Both the position numbers and the translations under genes were made by a program. The notes beneath the pieces are model-generated. The model was given only the letters and a program-made list of their open reading frames with translations. It did no database searches and was not told the origin of the DNA. 64,000 nucleotides of DNA from Moniliella sp. 'wahieum' (Eukaryota; Basidiomycota; Moniliellomycetes; Moniliellales; Moniliellaceae): the NCBI GenBank assembly GCA_003971905.1, contig RSEE01000076.1, positions 62,001 through 126,000 on the forward strand. The letters are read 5' to 3'. Shown piece by piece: positions 59,174 through 64,000 of the stretch. Within the stretch, counting starts at the first letter, position 1; every line of letters begins with the position of its first letter.

Positions 59174-59996
59174 TGTGGTACCGTCCGACTTACATACCAA
59201 GCCTCTCTCTCGCTCCTCACCACGCTGGGACTCTAGCCTCACCACGCTCGTTCTTTAGCACGCCACTACCCCACTACTCTAGCACCCCACTACTCCACTA
59301 CTCTAGCACCCCGCTACTCCAGCGAGCCGCCTGAGCGCCTCCGGCTCCCCCCGTTCCTCCCCTTACTCCGACGGTTGAACGTCACTAGCTCACTACTCTC
59401 CCAGTGTACGCCAAGCCGGGCAAGCCGAACCAGGGGGCTCTTCGGTCGAGGATTCATCAACCAACTACTACCTCCACTCTTCCATTTCCATGCTCGCACC
59501 TTATCTCGGGTCGGCCGTCTCGGTTGGGGTTGGGGGCCCTGGCTTGCGATCGAGACAAGATCCCTGTGAGCCCCTCCTCCCCACCTCGCTTGAATACCCC
59601 CCTATACACGTACCCCTGCATCTCGACCAAGGGACCGGACGTCATGCGTCTGCATCTGCATCTGCGCTTGGCCCGTCCGTCCATGTCCTGTCGTTCTTAT
59701 TAGGTCTTCAGTTCTTATACTCCCGATTGCTTCTGCCTCCTCCACCGACGTGCTTTTTGTTTGTTTGTTTGTTTTGGGGGCTGCGGTTGCAGTTGCATAT
59801 GCATATGCATTTGCGTTTGGGTTTGCGTGTACACGCGGCCTTGTCCGTTGTTGACGTAGGCCTGGTGGGGTGGAAGAGTGGAGCGGGGGCGGTAGGCTCT
59901 GTCCGGTAGACTCGAGATGGTGCAGGAGATAGACGCGCTGGACGGAACAGAGGGTTTCGGGTAGGGCAAGTCTTGAGGCGGCAGAAAAAATAAATC
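59174..59996. other. Spacer before tRNA-Asp
   Basis: No supported gene. A CACTACTCTAGCACCC-like tandem repeat (59263-59320) and a TTTG tetramer run (59757-59772) are seen. Confidence 0.6.
59263..59320 (+). repeat. CCACTACTCTAGCACC tandem repeat
   Basis: About three imperfect copies of a unit built from CCACTACT and CTAGCACC, in the 3' flank of the tail-anchored coiled-coil gene. Confidence 0.75.
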
Positions 59997-60082
59997 CTCT
60001 CCGACCGGGAATCGAACCCGGGTCTCGTCCGCACGTCCTGAAAAGTGACAGGGACGTGTCATAGCCACTAAACTATCGGAGA
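59997..60082 (-). tRNA. tRNA-Asp(GUC) with a 14-nt intron
   Basis: A perfect 7-bp acceptor stem (TCTCCGA with TCGGAGA), discriminator G, T arm CCGGG-TTCGATT-CCCGG, anticodon loop CTGTCA plus C38, anticodon GTC. Stem CGTCC pairs with GGACG after a 14-nt intron at 37/38; the intron itself carries a second GGACG, so an alternative pairing exists. Without the intron it is 72 nt. A T-rich run (59985-59990 on the other strand) follows as terminator. Confidence 0.9.
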
Positions 60083-60238
60083 CTATATTACGGAAGTGAA
60101 AAGGGCAGATAAAGGCCATCCCATTGCGATGGCTTTTTTTTTTTTCTGCTCCCCCAGGCTCCAACTACTTAACTTTTGTCCTGCTACCGCTACTGCTGTA
60201 ACGCACCGGCCAGCGCACTACCATCCCCTCCTCCTCTC

Positions 60239-60649
60239 ATGGGCCGATCAGCCAAGACGTACAAGAAGCCAGTCCGTCCCCCTCCCTCTTGCGTGCGATA
60301 CGAGAAACTGACCGCAGTGTATGCAGACACGCGCCCAGCGTGCCGCCTCCTCCGCCTCCCTTGCCGCCCGCGCCCCGCCCGGCCGCACCCCCAGCACAGC
60401 ACGAACCAAGACCGCGCCCCCTGTCCCCGCTGCTGCAGCGGCAGGTGTAGCGGCAGCACGCACCACCAAGCCTCCTGCCCCATCTAACCCCGCCCCCGCC
60501 GCACAGCCGCCCTTGGCCCACATAAGGCTGCGTACGCCGCCGCCTTGGCCCAGGGTATTCGCACTCCCCGCCAGGCCGGCGTGGATTATCTCGCCCAATG
60601 GGAGGGCAAGAGCTCAAAGGGTTCCAAGAGCAAGTCTAGGAAGAGGTAA
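60239..60649 (+). CDS. Small basic Ala-rich protein (MGRSAK type)
   Basis: Exon 1 (60239-60271) encodes MGRSAKTYKKP. Intron 60272-60326 (55 nt) has a GTCCGT donor, like the acyltransferase gene, and a GCAG acceptor. Exon 2 reads TRAQRAASSASLAARAPPGR, then an Ala/Pro/Thr-rich stretch, and after one frame break near 60505 ends AAYAAALAQGIRTPRQAG, VDYLAQWEG and a Lys/Ser/Arg-rich tail (KSKSRKR). About 118 residues, very basic, so nuclear or nucleolar location is likely. It recalls small fungal proteins that begin MGRSAK, of unknown function. Moderate confidence rests on the splice signals and protein-like ends. Confidence 0.55.
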
Positions 60650-61250
60650 GCGCTAAGCGCTTGGTATTTTCTTCACTGCTCTGCTCTGCTCTGCTCTGCT
60701 CTGCTCTGCTTTGGGCTACATTACCCGTTCCCTCGCTCCTTGGTCAACTTTGCTTTCCTGCCTTGGTCCTGCTGGTTTGAGAAAAGATAGGGGTGACGGG
60801 GACAGGTCAAGAACCATGCATTCATCATTGCGCCGCAGATGGGCGGTGCGGTGCGGATCGGCTTTTATGTTTGGACAGGAAATAGGCAACAGACCTTTTT
60901 CGAGGAACGGAATGCCCGTCAGCGTACCCCCTCCCTACTTCTTCACTAACTTCTTCTCTATGAGAGGTGTCATAGTCGATGTCATCTTCCAGTCCTCCAC
61001 CACCACCCCTACTTAGGCGGTAGGGTAGGCCCTTACGCCACTCGTACCCCAGTACCGGTATTCGTCTCAGACCCGGTCTGCTCGTCCCATTGTCCCCGCC
61101 CTGCCTCTGTCCTGCCGGCCTTGTCACGGCGCGCACCCGCCTACCCGCCGGCCTCTCAGACAACCGTGGATCCGTTGGCCCTTGACGTGTAGGAGTGGTG
61201 GTGGTGGGTTATCCAGCAAAGTAAAAAGTGGAAATCCCACCAAAAAGAAA
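60650..61250. other. Spacer between the small basic gene and tRNA-Ala
   Basis: 600 bp without a supported gene. A CTGCT pentamer run (60676-60709) opens it. Confidence 0.6.
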
Positions 61251-61321
61251 TGGACGAACAGGGAATTGAACCCCGGACCTCATGCATGCTAAGCAAGCGC
61301 TCTACCCTGAGCTATCCGCCC
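61251..61321 (-). tRNA. tRNA-Ala(AGC)
   Basis: Intronless. The acceptor stem GGGCGGA pairs with TTCGTCC (G-T pairs allowed), discriminator A. D arm GCTC...GAGC, anticodon loop TTAGCAT with anticodon AGC, T arm GGGG-TTCAATT-CCCT-like. The D loop is one base shorter than usual and the anticodon stem has one T-T mismatch; a missing base could explain the first. A T5 run follows as terminator (61242-61246). Confidence 0.88.
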
Positions 61322-61925
61322 TTGTATGTTCAGCTGGTTTAAGTTTCCTAACTTCCACACCACTTATTGAGATCACGTTCAACACAGTCACATCCAGCAA
61401 TAAGGCCTGAGGGATATCATCCTACCACACTTCTATAGCGGGCCGCTCTATCGCTCTCACTTGACCTCGGCCGTCGCACCTTTCTCCCGGGAGAAACCCT
61501 GCGTGGCTGGCCAAACAGCATTGCCAAACACGGGCATGGAGGCTAGCTATATACCCCTATTGGTACGTGTGCGTGTTCTGCATCGCATCGTTTGCTGCAG
61601 GGGTCGAAATTACGGGGCGGATTTTCAGTCGACAAGGTGGACAGAGATGGTAGACAACGCCCCCGACCGCCCAGAAAGAGGGGGGGGCGGTCATCCGCTC
61701 GTGAAGGCTTCCGGTTTCGGCCAAGACGCCGCAAGTGGAGCAGCGCCCCTCTCAGGGGCTTTTCCGCGCATCGCACTCACGCGGAGAGGGGTTTGCGCCC
61801 GTGCGTCTCAGGTATATAATTCTCGTTTCGCCGACCCTTGGCAACCAACAACACCACCCTCTTGCCCACCAGTTCCACACAGCACCTACCCCCTCACCTC
61901 CCATACCGTCCAACACACCACCATT
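61322..61925. promoter_or_regulatory. GAPDH promoter region
   Basis: 604 bp from tRNA-Ala to the GAPDH ATG. The last 100 bp are C/T- and CA-rich as in strong fungal promoters, with a TATA box at 61813. Confidence 0.6.
61813..61819 (+). promoter_or_regulatory. TATA box of the GAPDH gene
   Basis: TATATAA, 107 bp upstream of the GAPDH ATG and followed by a CT/CA-rich leader. It is the clearest TATA box in the window, in keeping with a strongly expressed glycolytic gene. Confidence 0.7.
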
Positions 61926-63046
<1,121 letters not shown>

Positions 63047-63898
63047 AAAGTAACTAAGCCGGTTGTGAAAGGCTATTTTGGGGCTCCTCTTCTCATTCCC
63101 AATTGATGGCATGGTAAGACAAAGACAACAGCGCAAGCTGCTCTCAGATCCCACCATGGGTGTGATATACTAAGAGGATTGGGCGCATCTCAACACGCTA
63201 AAGAGGAAGGGGCATGTTAGTTGTCGTAGTCATCTCAGATAGATCCGCCATCCCTATTACTGTCCCAGCGGACTCATAGGATACGCTCAATGAACGTACT
63301 GAACGACGACTACTAGTACAGACGGCGGAAGAATGATGAAAAGCCCCACCACGCGCTCGCGCACACAAGTGGTGTTGGAGTGACTCGTAGCATCACATGT
63401 GACTTGCCAGCCTGAGAGCATTCTTTTACCTTCGCCAAAAGGTAGCCAGTGATTCTCAGATTTTGAACGTCTCGGCCTGTTTATGGTCATCATCTCGAAA
63501 TGGATCCATCATGCTCGATAGGGCACATTTTTCTCGAATCACAGCTACAACAATAGGATGGGATGGACTGCATCCTAAGGAAGGAAGAAAGATGGATCAC
63601 TTTCCAAGCATTCGTTTTCTTTTATGCTTCCGGCCTCATCCTACTACGCCATTGGATGCCAGCCTCGTGTCTTGTTTCTTGCTTCATTTGGATCGTCAAC
63701 GTCGTCAACTCTGTCAACAGGTAATACCTCAATGGTCCAACAAGCAGGAGGTGCGATGACACAGATGCATTGTATTCTCGTAGTAGGCACATATGCCTTC
63801 GTCTCCGTAGATATATATTATCAACACAGGATGTTGGAGGTAGATGAGGTCGATTAAGACCCGACCAAGACAGGGCCATGACAACGAGAGAGAGGAGT
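63047..63898. other. Spacer after GAPDH
   Basis: 852 bp of lower GC without a recognised gene, holding the 3' ends of two convergent genes. Confidence 0.55.
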
Positions 63899-64000
63899 TT
63901 AGTACCCAAAGAGCTCTTCGTCCAATACAATCTCCTTGACCGACTTTTTCTGGCCGAGAAGGAGAGACAGATTCTCCCTCGCCGTCGCTGACGAGACAGC
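63899..64000 (-). CDS. C-terminal end of an unidentified protein (partial)
   Basis: An open frame enters from the right window edge and stops at TAA 63899-63901. It reads AVSSATARENLSLLLGQKKS, then VKEIVLDEELFGY. The acidic end and even composition look like real protein, and it converges on GAPDH. Thirty-three residues are too few to name a family. Confidence 0.5.
   Translation of the reverse strand, partial: AVSSATARENLSLLLGQKKSVKEIVLDEELFGY

Overview
The window is nuclear DNA of a basidiomycete fungus; I cannot fix the subphylum. It is GC-rich, with genes on both strands and spacers mostly of 0.15-3 kb. Introns run from 55 to about 370 nt, usually with GTACGT donors (sometimes GTCCGT) and CTAAC branch sites. 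The gene content is fungal: a KRE6/SKN1 beta-glucan protein, the signalling mucin MSB2, tRNA ribosyl-phosphate transferase RIT1, a SIT4-associated SAP protein, SCT1/GPT2 acyltransferase and fungal glucosylceramide synthase.

The reading frames of conserved genes are broken again and again by missing single bases, mostly in short homopolymers. Glyceraldehyde-3-phosphate dehydrogenase (GAPDH) alone lacks three bases, and adding them gives exactly 337 residues. This is best read as base-calling error in a long-read assembly, not as gene decay. CDS spans below therefore run from inferred start to inferred stop and bridge these breaks.

Layout. 0-5 kb: PUS1 (3' part), CRIPT and a KRE6/SKN1 homologue. 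5-12 kb: a gene-poor tract with a lower-GC core, bounded by two inverted copies of a 157-bp element, then one possible small zinc-ribbon gene. 12-26 kb: SAP, a three-KH RNA-binding protein, a CoA-binding protein, glucosylceramide synthase, UBC7 and SCT1/GPT2. 26-28 kb: a second spacer rich in repeat relics. 28-32 kb: MSB2 with a very long Ser/Gly mucin domain. 32-35 kb: a third relic spacer. 35-53 kb: a bHLH factor, tRNA-Gly, a DUF1640 (Fmp32) mitochondrial protein, RIT1, an amidase, DPH1, AIM25 scramblase, adrenodoxin reductase (ARH1) and an ammonium transporter. 55-64 kb: a tail-anchored coiled-coil protein with a TRAK/HAP1-like CC1 box, tRNA-Asp, a small basic protein, tRNA-Ala, GAPDH and the C-terminal end of an unknown gene.

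Most genes are unrelated housekeeping functions. Loose themes are tRNA and translation-factor modification (PUS1, RIT1, DPH1), membrane lipids (glucosylceramide synthase, SCT1/GPT2, AIM25), cell wall and surface (KRE6/SKN1, MSB2) and mitochondria (DUF1640, AIM25, ARH1 within 11 kb). The points most worth following are the inverted-element, low-GC tract as a candidate centromere or transposon nest, the tail-anchored CC1-box protein, and the Trp-pair modules of the MSB2 mucin domain.
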